Shown here piece after piece: positions 1 to 10,540 of a DNA stretch of 19,754 nucleotides. The DNA is from Physocladia obscura. Taxonomy: Eukaryota; Chytridiomycota; Chytridiomycetes; Chytridiales; Chytriomycetaceae. The translations under genes were made by a program, and so were the position numbers. The notes below the pieces were generated by a model. That model was given only the letters and a program-made list of their open reading frames with translations. It was not told the origin of the DNA and did not search any database. Position 1 is the first letter of the stretch; each line of letters begins with the position of its first letter. The DNA is taken from contig JADGJH010000386.1 of the NCBI GenBank assembly GCA_027596945.1, positions 1-19,754 of the forward strand. Direction: 5' to 3'.

Positions 1-303
1 AAAAAAAGTTACACAATGCATAATTATTCATAAAGATGCCTTTTAAATTTCCAAAATGTATTATTATGTATTATCAGGATTTTGTGAATTTCCTGATGTA
101 CTTATATTGTTGCAATGTACTGCAGTTTCTAACTCACTATAGCTTGTTGCTGGCAGTCCAGTATTTCCAGCATTTTTAAACAAGTGTTTGTCAAATCAAG
201 AAATGCTGCTGTTGTTGACATTGTTTGTGTTGCGACAACGGCGGATTTCTGACATTTAAAAGTGGCACTGTTTTGTTGTTTCTGTGAGTTTTTTTCTCTA
301 TCT
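1..303. other. AT-rich flank downstream of the aspartokinase-like gene
   Basis: I see no convincing gene here. A 62-codon minus-strand reading frame (129-317) overlaps the stop codon of the next gene in another frame, has no recognisable domain and is best read as 3' untranslated sequence. The neighbouring gene's AATAAA signal (complement of 303-308) directs 3' processing into this stretch. Confidence 0.5.
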
Positions 304-308
304 TTATT
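303..308 (-). promoter_or_regulatory. Poly(A) signal overlapping the stop codon
   Basis: The minus strand reads AATAAA with the TAA stop of the aspartokinase-like gene inside the hexamer. The consensus is seen directly; its use is inferred. Confidence 0.4.
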
Positions 309-2502
309 TGAAGACAATCGCCTTGTGGACAGCTCTTACAGCATCATTGACTGCATCTTCTGCAACAACAACACTTGCACCTTCAGACCCAACTCCCTGT
401 GAACACATTTCGAAATGAATCCTTGCTCCACCTAATGCCCCAAGTAGTTTATCAATCAACCCAGTATTCCTGTTTGACTTGTTGTCAAAGCCAGCATCAA
501 CACCAGCTGTTATCAGTGATACTATTCCTTTTGCTTGATGAACAGTCACATTCACTGACTTGAGACATTTAAGTTTTTCAACCGCTAGTTTTAAGTTTGA
601 TGACTTTTCATTCCAAATTCTCTGTCTCGTTTTCCTCCTCCTACTAATATGTTTTTTTGATCTATCAACTGGCCATCAGTATCATCGTCTGCAACAGCAA
701 CAGTGACAGCTTTATAGTTGCTTGATGAAAGATAAACCTGAACCCCAAACTCGTCAAGAACTGCAAACACAAATGCGAGTACTTTATAAGTTTCATTAAG
801 TTCTGGGCCTTGCTGCTGTTGTTGTTGCTGCTGTCTCGCGAAATCTTTTTTTCGTCGTTTTTTTTCTTGATGCTGCATGTGATTACTGTTTAAATTATCA
901 TCGCTGGTGCTGCTGCCGCCACCCCTTTCAAGAACTCGATCAACACGGATCAAAGCCACACGTTTACGAAAAATCACCATGTTTTGCAAACCATTACTAC
1001 CATCACCACAATCACTATTAAGTTGGCCCTGCCCAATTATCCGCGTTCCAAATTTCTCTGTCACCTCAAGTATGCTCCAATTGGAACTAACAGCCGCACT
1101 AACAACATCTGCAATTCGCGCAATATACACAAGTGGAGCCACTCGATTCGAATTTCCAAGATCATCACAACTGCCACTGCCATATAGGGCAATATCAAGT
1201 GCCGTGCGTGAAAGCGCTGCCTCAGTGTCATCTCCGCTAAGTGCGCAAATTTTCGATGCAGCCTGCACAGACACCGCGTGGATATGATGTGATGTATTTG
1301 GTGACGCGATGCGGGGATCTATGGTGCGTATTCCGGCTATTTGGGTGTGCAAGAAAATGAGAGCTGCTGATGATATATTATTGTAATTGCTGTTAATAAG
1401 TGCTCGAACGACGAGGGCTGCAAACACCGAAGTGTGGCCGCGGTTGGGAAGGTGGATGCGGAACGATAAAAAATGCGGAAGAGGTCCAAATGAGCCTGTG
1501 TACAAATTTAAATATAACATTAAAATAATTATTTTTAATGTTAACCAGAAAAGACTGCAACGATTGAATCATCAACGGAATTTGATTTTTCATTGGAAAT
1601 GATATTGGTTTGTACGAGAGTTTTCGACAAATTTTCAACTACTTGGGCAAAGAATGTATCATCCATTGAATGGGTCGAGTGATTTGAATCCACGATATTA
1701 TTCGTCGATATTAGTTTCGCATTGATTCCCTATTATAAGTTGTGTTTTGTGTGTACAGAAATATGATAAGAAACAAAAGTAGTCCAATTGCAATTTTCAG
1801 ACCAACCACAGACTGAAGAGACGCGACTAAAATAATCGCAGCAATATTATCAGCTACAGATATTAGACTGTCGTAAGAGCTAGCTGACATTTCACCGATC
1901 ATCTGGAAATGCCAGCAACGACGGTTTGTTTTGTGTAAGTGTAAAATTAGATCTTATGAGTAGACAAGAAACCTGAATAGCATTCAAAAACTCTTTCACA
2001 CGGTCGAGAGCATCGCACACAGCAACTTCAGCGTCTTCACCAAGCTGCGCGTCGCGAACGGACCGACGGACAAGTTGAACCAGTTGACGTTGCATTTCTG
2101 CAATAAGTTGCGTGGGAGACTCTTCGCTGTCAAATTCGCCGTTGCATTCCACAGAACAATTACGAACTATTTTCTGTCTATTCCCTCGAGCCAAACTAAG
2201 TGCCGCTGCTGCAATAAGTCTTTTTTTTTTTTTGGTGAGGTGATAATCATTGCGAATAATAGGAAACCTTTCCGCGCATGACATAGCATCACACACCGGA
2301 CTGTGCAGCTTTATTGAAGAAACAACAATGGCTGTTCGGCTTTGCGCTGACGTTATTCTGGATAAGTCATTAGAGCCCTGAATCTGCGTTCAACATTTTA
2401 GTCGGAAAGCTCGAACCTTGCGAGCTCAGCAACTTCTGCAATCGAAGATTGGGATCCCAGAGACGCTGAATCCAGACGCAAAACTATCCATTGATCCTTC
2501 AT
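304..2502 (-). CDS. Aspartokinase-like protein (Hom3 type), catalytic motifs degenerate
   Basis: Seven exons (complement): 2417-2502, 2268-2357, 1973-2219, 1807-1902, 1546-1729, 645-1495, 304-603. All introns are GT-AG (59, 48, 70, 77, 50, 41 bases) and the joined frame gives 617 residues against about 530 for yeast Hom3. The order matches fungal aspartokinase: an N-terminal amino-acid kinase fold, then two ACT-type regulatory regions (roughly 395-617, ending with SQG and an AVNDAVRAVHKA helix). Colinear matches include WIVL (5-8), LNAIQMIGEMS (136-147), VFSGSFG (232-238) and GIRTIDPR (289-296). The family's catalytic signatures are replaced: KFGGTS is RLDSAS (9-14), the GE of the next conserved block is AD (158-159), GRGxTD is NRGHTS (252-257) and the VDG Asp is Ala288. 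An eight-glutamine tract lies in an inserted linker near residue 440. Aspartokinase normally phosphorylates aspartate at the head of Thr/Met synthesis; this copy is probably inactive as a kinase. Intact frames over seven exons argue against a pseudogene. The 41-base last intron is the least certain junction. Confidence 0.85.
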
Positions 2503-2592
2503 GTGGTTTTCGAGTCTTTTGTTGCCAGAATTTGGGGAGGTCAATTTTGAATATCATTTGATTCACCAAAAACACAAACAAAAGAAGAAAAA

Positions 2593-2680
2593 TTTTTTTT
2601 ATCTTTTTTTTTTTTTTTTTTTCTTTAAAAAAACTTAATTAAAAAAAAATTAAAAAAAATATTAAAAAAAAAAAAAAAAA
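2593..2680. repeat. Homopolymer poly-T / poly-A tract
   Basis: A T-rich block is followed directly by an A-rich block, so the two halves are roughly self-complementary. The tract separates two minus-strand genes: it lies just upstream of the aspartokinase-like start and downstream of the tyrosinase stop. It holds no coding sequence. Lengths of such runs are often unreliable in assemblies. Confidence 0.7.
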
Positions 2681-2697
2681 GAAGGAAGGATGTTGAT

Positions 2698-4633
2698 TTA
2701 GATAGAAATAGAATCAATACTATTTCCAACTGCATTGGCAGTAGCTAGATTTACAGGTCCGCAGTTTTCTATATTCCATCTGTCAATCCTCTCCTTTGTC
2801 CGCGCTTCGCTGTTTCTAATCTTGTTGTAATTCAATTGATGCATTTTAATCCACCTGTCAGTCGTTGGGTTCGGATACATTTGGTAGCACGGATCGCCGG
2901 CCGTCACGTTTGTTGGAGCACCTAGCGCCGGTACATACGGCTTGAGCGGCGTGTCAATATAATAACGAATAATTATTTTTTTTCCTCCTTCGTAATCGTA
3001 GGCTTCGGCATACGACCGATAAATGTATCGCAGTTTTTGGCCCGCGGGAATCGTGAGAGTCTTGTTTGTGCGTTGAAGGAACGTGATGAGAAGAGTTCCA
3101 TTGGCGCCACCTGAAATCTCGTAGTGTGTTTGGCTGTCATCCACAATCTTGTTAGCAGAAGAGTAGGATGTGCTGTCTTTTTTTTCGTCCCGGCGGCCAA
3201 ATACGGCAATTGTTGAGTTTGTTGATGCGCTGCCAAAAGAGTGTGGACTTATGATAAGGTCATCGAGCAGCTTGTTCATCCAGACATCTGCAAGGGTGAC
3301 TGTGACAGCACCTGTGCTGCTCGAACCACTGGCATCGGTTGAGTTAGTTGAGCCAGTTGAATTGGAAGTGTTGTTGTCGCTTGAATCTGCTGCTGCTGCT
3401 GGGACACCAGTAAAAGCTGGACAAGTGACAGACGGCATTGATAAATCACCAGCAGACGTGGTATATGTGAAGCACAGCAAATCTCCCTCAGGGTTGAGAA
3501 GTTGTCCAACTGTGATGCCCAAAGTGTCAACGTCCTGTGTCATTGTTGCAACGTCACTGGAAGTCAAGTCAATGGGGTCATTATTGGTTAAAGGCCCGTC
3601 ATAATCGTACATAAAAGCTGGGCAGCGTTGTTGCCAACGCCACCACACTTTATCGACAAGTGCATGATGTACTATTTTGACCAAAAACTATTAAAATTAC
3701 TGATTGCAAATTATTAAGACTTACGCCAAAAGAGAGGATCATTTGGAGATATGGAAGTATTTGCCATATCTGACGAGCAACTGGAGCTTCCTCCGCCAAT
3801 AGTTTCGTGGCCAGAGGCGTGACGGGACTTTCGTCATTATCATCAATTGAATCGCCCCGAAATGCGGCATAAGTCAAAGCCGAATAGCGCGCATTAATAT
3901 CTGGCGGAGCAGTTGTGGCAGAACCAACATCGCTGCAGCGGCCCAGACATTGAGTGACAGCGGTGGTGTGCATCCCCGGAGCGTAGCTCGAGATCCGAGT
4001 CCAGCCCGGCAACAGCCTAGCCAGGGAATGCAAACACGCCGTCAATAACGCAATTGTTTGGATCGGAACTTGTTGGCGAACCGAAATACGTCGAGGAGAG
4101 GACATCAGATGTCCACCAGTTGGTGTTTATTGCCGGCCAGTCCCAGTATACCACACCACCCGACCAGCCAGCCGTCTGCATTGCCTGCTCAAATACATAC
4201 ACCATTGCGCGGTGGTATGGGTAGAACTCAGCCGAACCGTGGGCCCACGGCGAGGCGCGTGCGTGGCTGGAATCCAGAATTCAGGGGAAAAAAGGGTAGG
4301 AGGTCAATTGTTGGATTAATCATCATAGAATCAGCGAAAGAATGCAGCCAATACTCACAAATTCGTAAAGTCTTTCAGCGAGATTGTTGCTGCGTCGGCT
4401 AAAACACCGCTTGGGTTCTGCGGACGATCGGCCAGAGCCTTTATGGCTGCAACATACTGCGTCTTCTGGTTTGCACTCAATGTACTCCACTCAACGCGCA
4501 ACAATGGTGAAGTGCACGCGCTGCCGGTGACTCCAATTATCGCCACCGCCACAAGTACAAGCGTCAGCCCACTAGCTTGCGAAATAATCGCCCACACATT
4601 TACAAGTTTCCTTCCACATCCATTTTTTCCCTC
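2698..4633 (-). pseudogene. Tyrosinase (type-3 copper oxidase), reading frame broken
   Basis: Exons (complement): about 4359-4633, 3725-4266, 2698-3671; introns of 92 bases (4267-4358) and 53 bases (3672-3724), GT-AG. Tyrosinases oxidise phenols to quinones at a dinuclear copper centre. The hydrophobic stretch LTLVLVAVAIIGVTGSA looks like a signal peptide. CuA histidines lie in NFHARASPWAH and EFYPYHR; CuB histidines in SRHASGHETIGG and, after the second intron, FWLHHALVDKVWW. The C-terminal part has a Ser/Thr/Asn-rich segment with several N-glycosylation sequons. Two frameshifts lie in exon 2: near 4005-4022, where the CuA frame meets TAG just after DGVFAFPG, and near 3820-3835, between ALTYAAFRG and SRHASGH. 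No GT-AG intron repairs either. They add to a multiple of three, so total exon length stays in phase. No in-frame ATG precedes the signal peptide (GTG at 4597); the ATGs around 4608-4616 are in other frames, and an upstream exon may be missed. Six retained histidines suggest recent damage or sequence error. Confidence 0.82.
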
Positions 4634-4636
4634 CTA

Positions 4637-5198
4637 AAATTTTTCTGCAAGTGATTAAAAAAAAAAACCTGTGAGTCACAGCAAATTTTTAACAATCATA
4701 AACTATATTATACTTACAGCCAATAAAATAATGCTAGAGTAATAGAAACTTTCTTTTAGCCCTTTTCATAGTTTTTTGCTTTGTTTTTTTTCTTCTTTTA
4801 GATGTACACTGTGACAAATTTAGATCTTCGTTGAAAGCTCGTCCCGAAAAACTTTTTTATTGAATTCTTGGCCCTGCAAAACAGCACGACTTATTGCCAC
4901 CCCACTAATTCTAATCAAAATAAATAAATAAAGTAAATATAAAAGATTCACCAAACCAATTTAAACAAGCTACAGATGAACCAAATTGGCTAGGCCAAAA
5001 ATATTACAAACTCAACATCTGAAACTTTCCATCAAATCTAATAATTTCCAAATGTAACATTTAACCTTTAATTCACCCCTCTTTGTAAAAACAAATGCTT
5101 TGCAACTGGCATTTAAATCTTCAGCCAAGAAAGTGCCCAACTATACATAACTTGCTATAAATTGAAGGAGGTTTTAATTTATTGAACATGCTCTTTGA
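4637..5198. other. AT-rich intergenic region upstream of the tyrosinase
   Basis: No gene is recognisable. A strong donor (minus-strand GTAAGT near 4716-4721) and acceptor-like ends (near 4634 and 4646) suggest a 5' untranslated intron, or a lost first exon, of the tyrosinase. The remainder is AT-rich spacer without clear motifs. Confidence 0.4.
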
Positions 5199-6000
5199 AT
5201 GGTTAGCTTTTGGGGAGGAATTTTAGATAAAAAGTGCGGGATGTGCAACCGCCGCTCTACGCGAAGACAAGACTGCATCAGCCTTCTTGCGGAGTGGAAG
5301 GCAGAACACGCGAAACTCGTGCCGGTACAGCCGGCAAAGAAACGTCAGCGCATAGAGTCGACGACCGGACGTGCAAACAACATCTGGATCTGCTTCGGGA
5401 TCGCAGACGGCGACGGCCAGCCTTGGGAAAGGGAAGGTGCAGCTTCACCACAATCTCAACGGCTGCGAAAAGAGTTGGGCCAAGCGGCGGACATTTTAAC
5501 GAGCGGTGCGCATAAAACGAGCGAAGCGGTGGGTGGCGTCACTCCAAACGATCTGGCAGCGTCTGCCACAGCCACGATCAAAGTGTCAACAGCAACTGCG
5601 TCGACCAGCACAAATGCGCCATTCTGTTTTGGAGGCGTGGATTTAGTTGGGCCGCCGCCGTTTATGATGCCAGATCTTGCCAGTCAAATGTGGACTAGCG
5701 AATCTGCACTGACTCCCTCTGTTAGGCCGCCATTCCAGTTTAGGCCACTGTCAAAACAGCGCAATCACACCACCTGCTTCTGCCCGCATCCCTGGTCAAA
5801 TTGACCTAATTGCGCGCATACAGAAAATGGAAGATTGCACAGATTAAGCTGAAGCCAAGACTACTGCACTGCAAGCACAGTTGCAGCAGTTAATTGCACT
5901 ACTGAGCACTATTACAGGCCAGCAAGCCACCATCACGAGCAACACCTCAGTAGGCGACCGTATTGCAAATACATTGGAGTGAATGGCCAAAACATACCTG
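5199..6000 (+). pseudogene. Unrecognised GC-richer reading frame, decayed
   Basis: A 201-codon open frame (5199-5804) stands out as GC-richer against AT-rich flanks. It begins with a Cys/Arg-rich segment (CGMCNRRSTRRQDC), then a charged helix with a basic patch (AKKRQR), then a low-complexity Ala/Thr/Ser/Pro-rich part. Near 5750 the sense appears to move to another + frame (the PASARIPGQIDLIARIQKMEDC segment), which continues as a Gln/Leu-rich potential coiled coil (TALQAQLQQLIALLS) to about 5990 but is cut by TAA near 5845 and TGA near 5980. I recognise no family. It could be a former host gene or the gag-like part of a mobile element, given the copia remains that follow. The frame change and stops make a functional product unlikely. 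Confidence 0.4.
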
Positions 6001-6181
6001 GACTTGCACCAGCCAAAGAAAATATAGACGAAAAATAAAAGACGCTTTGAAACAAAAATGGTTGGAAAGCAGTTGGAGATTGCTTGAGTTGTTTTTGAGT
6101 TCTTGAAGTTAATAGAAGGGTTGAGAAATTTCTAGAAAATTCTTCGAGAAAAATTAGATTAGCGATCTAATTTATAACAAA

Positions 6182-8690
6182 ATGAACATTCAATTTATTT
6201 AGATTGTGGTGCAAACTTTCATGTGATTCCTAAGGAATTAGAAATTCATGATGCTAAACAGGTGAATACAAAGTATTACATCACTGATTTCACTAACAAT
6301 CACACTCCTGTTCAGTTTGAAGGAAGTTTCACATATGCCGTTAGAGGTACAATAAAAATTTTTTTCAAGCCCTAATTTGTGGCAAAGTTACTGATGTATT
6401 AATCTCTTGTTTACAATGGCTAAAAGGGACAGAAGATCAAATTATTTTGACAGCTAAAATGCCTTCTACCAAAAATCTGGATCTATAGAATCACATGAAA
6501 TTGCCAAGGTGAATGACAGCATGTACCAAATGAATTCATTGACGACTCTGAAAGAGGATAAGGTACCAGCTGCAAAATTTATTTGCTCAACTGAATCACA
6601 GGTACCACATAATTTCCCAATTTTCTATGTCAAGGCTTGTATAATAAGACAAGAATTGATGACAACAAAAATCTAAAATTGGCAAAAGAAATTGAAAAAG
6701 GAGATAATGTGGAGGTAAAACAAACACATGTTTTTACCATTAGAAACAAACTTATTCATTCAAACTTAAGCAAAAATCAATGCAATGAAAATTTTTGCTT
6801 TATTGTACTCAGTTTATGTGAGAAATAGAATGAGTTATCAGGATGATCCATCAACATCTCCACATAAAATGTCGTTTAAAGAAGACCTTGACCTCACAAA
6901 ACTACATCCTTTTGGATGTCAAGTTACAATGCATTTAGCGAAAGAACAAAGAGGTGGAATTTTTCTTTGTTATATAGGAAATTCACTTTATAGAATTTAC
7001 AACACTGACAAAAGAAAAATTGTTACAAGTACACATTGCATTTTTCATCACAATGTTATCCCTGGCCTGAAAACAGACAAGAAAAAATTTGACAATGACA
7101 AATTAGAAAATTCTGAAGACTCAGCAGAAGCTAAACCAGAAATTCAAAGATACAACCTGAGATCAAGAATTTCTGGGGAGGCAAATACAATAAAACCCTC
7201 TGAATCAGAAGCTTCTTTATTCTCAAATGAAAATGAAATTCTTGACTCAAGTGAAGACTCACAATCAGATTCATCTGAATACCTTTCTGCATAGTGTGAA
7301 ACAACTGAAGAAAGTGAATCTGAATTTAGTTCGATTCATTACGAAATGGCTGAATCAGAAATACTTTCGGATTTCTCTATATTAGATGATAATTTGATGA
7401 ACTTAGAAATCTCATTATAGAATTTCTGACGAAGAAATTTCTGACACTGAAAGCCAAGCAAAAGCATCTGAGCCTGCAACAATTGTGTTATCAGAAGAAA
7501 CATAAACTAAAATGGCCAGATAGAAGATGGTCACAGTCTTGATTTTAAAATTGTCAAAAACCAAAACAGAACAGACCTAAAGCAAAAAAAAAGGTAAATC
7601 AGAAGAAAAGGATATATATCCAAACCCAAAAGTATCACCACTATATGGATCCATATCAGCTGACAATCTTCCACTGCCATGAAAGAAATGCTCAAACATA
7701 AATTTGCTGATTATTTCATTGAAGCAGAGAAAGCAAAACTCAATGCTTTGCATATGAAGAAAGTATAGTTGAAGGGCCAAAAACCAAAGAAAAGAAAACT
7801 TTGAAGGTCAAAATGGGTATACACTTATAAAATTGATCATGAAAACAATAGTGTTCAATGCTTTAAAGCACATTTGGTGTGATGGGCAGCACACAAAAAA
7901 AGTGTTGATTACACAGAAATTTTCTCTCCTGTGATGAGAATCCAAACACTCCACATCATTTTAGTTAATGCACAACATCTAAAAATGCTTATAGAGCAAG
8001 CTGATGTCAACACAGCATATCTGAATGCCATTTTGGATGGCATTTCCAGAAGGGTATGAAGAGTATGATGAAGGTGGAAATCCATTTGTGCTTTTGTTAT
8101 GAAAAAGTCTGTATGGATTGCATCAAGCTAAACAAAAATGGTACAAATTAATCACAAAGGACCTGAAAGATGCTGGTTTCATACAAGCAAAACAGATCCA
8201 TGTTTATTTATGAAATATTCAGAAACAAAAAGAGGATTTATTCTTTCACAAGGAGAGATTGATGATATCAAAAATATTTTGAAAAGGAAATTTTCTATCA
8301 AAGAAATGGATCAACCAAAACATGTTCTTGACTTAACCATTGAACATGTGCTGATGGAGTTTATCTTGGGCAACCAAAGTATGCCAAAGAAATTCTGGAA
8401 ACAATGGATATGCTAAACTGCAATCCAAGACCAACTCCAATGACTGTAGGTTGGGAACATGATGAAAACAGTCCCAAACTCAGTCCTGAGAGAAAAAAAA
8501 TTCTGATTCACTAACAATGAAATTCTCATATTTAGCTAATCAAACATGGCCAGATATTGCATTTACAGTCAATAAATTATCTCAATATCAAAAAAATTGT
8601 AGAGAACATGACTGAAAAGCACTGGTGCATCTGGCAAGGTGTATAAGACTTTGGTTTGTTCTATATGGCAAATTGTAATCCAATTGCCAC
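6182..8690 (+). mobile_element. Ty1/copia retrotransposon pol relic
   Basis: Successive fragments in different + frames follow copia pol order. A protease-like active site YLDCGANFHVIPK, normally D-S/T-G, is at 6196-6234. A degraded pre-integrase part follows (about 6400-6620). The integrase C-terminal segment YVRNRMS through KLHPFGCQVTMHL to YRIYNTDKRKIVTS is at 6785-7050, followed by an acidic linker. The reverse transcriptase comes next: YKIDHENNSVQCFKAHLV and VDYTEIFSPVMRIQTL (about 7815-7960), QADVNTAYLN (about 8000-8030), KSLYGLHQAKQKWYK (about 8103-8150), and a late ANQTWPDIAFTVNKLS segment (about 8536-8585). Stops and frameshifts occur in every part, the integrase core is missing and the RNase H end is truncated. 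The longest open piece is 6785-7294. It cannot make a working polyprotein. Confidence 0.85.
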
Positions 8691-8746
8691 TGTACACACA
8701 AATGAAAGTAATTACAACATTTTAAATGACTTAAAATGGTTCTACC

Positions 8747-8827
8747 TGTTGATTTGCCATGCCATGTGTAACAAGGGGTTTTAGAGATGATATAATTTTA
8801 TTGATTTGGTTTTTATACATTTTCCAG
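8747..8827 (+). repeat. LTR-like terminal fragment, copy 1
   Basis: It begins TGTTGATTTGCC, continues through GTGTAACAAGGGGTTTTAG and fades near 8827. The same sequence, lacking a six-base insertion, recurs at 19678 in the same orientation. TGTTGA is a common start for copia LTRs, and the position about 60 bases after the copia pol relic suits a 3' LTR beginning. No second LTR boundary or target-site duplication could be fixed. Confidence 0.6.
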
Positions 8828-9557
8828 TGTCTTGATGGCACCTTGGCTTGATTGATCACCTGCTATCTTAGCTAAGTGGCAAATGCTCTATTTGCCATTT
8901 TTTGATGATACCAGCAGTGCCTTTAATCAAGATCCGGTAGGTTGCACCAATTTTTCCATTTTTCCATTCAAATTTTCAAAGTTGGAGCACTTAGAAAAAC
9001 TTGCCTATCAATCCATCACTTTTGAAACATACATGTTGTCACAAGTGCATACAATTAATACAGAGCCATTTCTAGGCTTCCAGCATCTCCTAGCATCAAT
9101 TGTGAATGAGAAATAAAAATATTTCTATCTTTATAACCCATTATAACACATTGCACTGAGTACCACTACAGCAGCATGAGCTGTTGTACTAATAGTACCC
9201 TTGGCTAAAAGTACAGCTTTATTCATCTCTTTAATCATTACAATGTTACTCTTGTTATCTACACAAGCTGAGGTCTCATGTATGCATAACAAGTCCTGAG
9301 AGATTCACTATGTGTATATGTTATGTTACTCAATGATAAAGAAAATGCTGTTTAATAAAGCAGCTGAAAAACATACAGAAATATTGTGTATGATGTTTCT
9401 TGCGTACTTTACTATCTTTACACATTATTTCAGTGTGGTGATCACTGTAGATGGCATCTTTCAGTCTCAGTTAAGATTAGAACTTGAATTCCAAATCTTA
9501 AATAAAAGCTTTGTATTTCAATTCCTAATTATTGTACACAGAAAATTAATGGACTAA
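8828..9557. other. AT-rich stretch, probably older transposon debris
   Basis: No family is recognisable. Open stretches at 8883-9116 and 9312-9557 on + show no motif. The minus strand of about 9150-9290 holds a short uninterrupted stretch that includes ETSACVDNKSNIVMIKEMNK; its position, downstream of the gypsy RNase H, would suit more of that element, but I cannot confirm it. Confidence 0.35.
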
Positions 9558-10540
9558 TTATATTTTGCAGTGAATTATTCCAGACTGTTGCCACTGGTCA
9601 TGGAATTTAACAGAATTAATATTCCAAGACATTGCAAAGATTCTGCAGTTTGCTTGTTGACTCAATCCCAGCACACTATCCACATGATTTTCCAAATTAG
9701 TAGAATCATCAAATTCCCCCAAATTCCATTGACTCATAGTGTCAGCACCCCAAAAAAATTTGTGGAGAGATGTAAGTTCATGAACACAACTAAGGACCTC
9801 CTGCTTGTATTGCTCATACTTAGTCTCCACATCACTAAAGCACCCAGAAACAAAACACATACCATACTGTCTGCAAACAACATCTTGTCCAACCCAAGCA
9901 GATTATCCAAGCGGGGAAGCATCAGTAGTGACATAAATTTGACCTGCTCTGGAATCATACCAAATTGGACATAAGACTTGACAACTAGTTAAAGATTGAA
10001 TAATGTCTTTCTTTGCAGATGGGATTTTATTGCAATTTTTGACCAAGTTTGCACCTTTTTTCATCATACTGTTCAAGATGTCAGCCCTGGCAGCAAAATT
10101 TGGCACATAACAACAGAAAAAGGTAGCAAGACCCACAAAAGCGCAAATTTTCAAAGCCAACTCCAATGACCCCAGTCTGCTAACTTTCTTGCTTTGCGCT
10201 GACTAGGCTGCCTGCCTTTGCCATTGCACAAATGACCAACAGCTTTGCATTCTTGAGTACACCCAGATAGTGTAACTCCAGACTCTTAAATCCAATGTAA
10301 TGCCAGTATCAAAACTTTAGGATGGGCAGCCACAAAATTCTGAACTCCTTGTCTGGCAAAGCTACAATCTGTCTCATGAAACTTTGTGCCTTTAATAACA
10401 TAGTTGTCCAAAAATGACCTTTAATAACATAGTTGTCCAAAAATGAGCAGACATGCTGAGACACAAACAGTTGAAGAATTTTCATAGAAGTGCACAGCTG
10501 TCAGGGATTGAAACCCAAGAATTTCAATCAACAAAGGTGT
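9558..10540 (-). mobile_element. Ty3/gypsy retrotransposon RT-RNase H relic
   Basis: Read on minus, the pieces follow fungal gypsy pol order. A reverse transcriptase piece SFLDNYVIKG, in the place of the usual I/V-D-D-V-x-x-K-G, is near 10400-10450, followed by GVQNFVAAHPKVL near 10320-10355. The connection segment HYLGVLKNAKLL is near 10240-10280. KICAFVGLATFFCCYVPNFA (10100-10160) corresponds to the usual RAFLG-FYRRFIPNFA region, and the open frame runs to PIWYDSRAGQIYVTTDASPLG (9903-9965), the start of RNase H. In another frame FSDVETKYEQYKQEVLSCVHEL (about 9770-9835) matches the later RNase H segment normally ending in a tyrosine-rich EKE-like helix. Frame changes, stops and a mutated YIDD-like core show decay. 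Integrase and LTRs were not identified. Confidence 0.75.
10389..10446. repeat. 29-bp tandem duplication
   Basis: Two identical adjacent 29-base units (10389-10417 and 10418-10446), starting cctttaataacatagttg, lie in the reverse-transcriptase part of the gypsy relic. Because 29 is not a multiple of three, the duplication shifts the frame of the SFLDNYVIKG segment. Confidence 0.9.

Noticed and set aside
907..1287. 126-codon + strand open frame
   Set aside because: It lies entirely within exon 6 of the aspartokinase-like gene on the other strand and shows no domain.
3170..3604. 144-codon + strand open frame
   Set aside because: It is antisense to the tyrosinase C-terminal exon, which has clear family sequence.
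7577..7780. Minus-strand open frame of 67 codons
   Set aside because: It lies inside the + strand copia relic, has no family resemblance and looks like chance openness.
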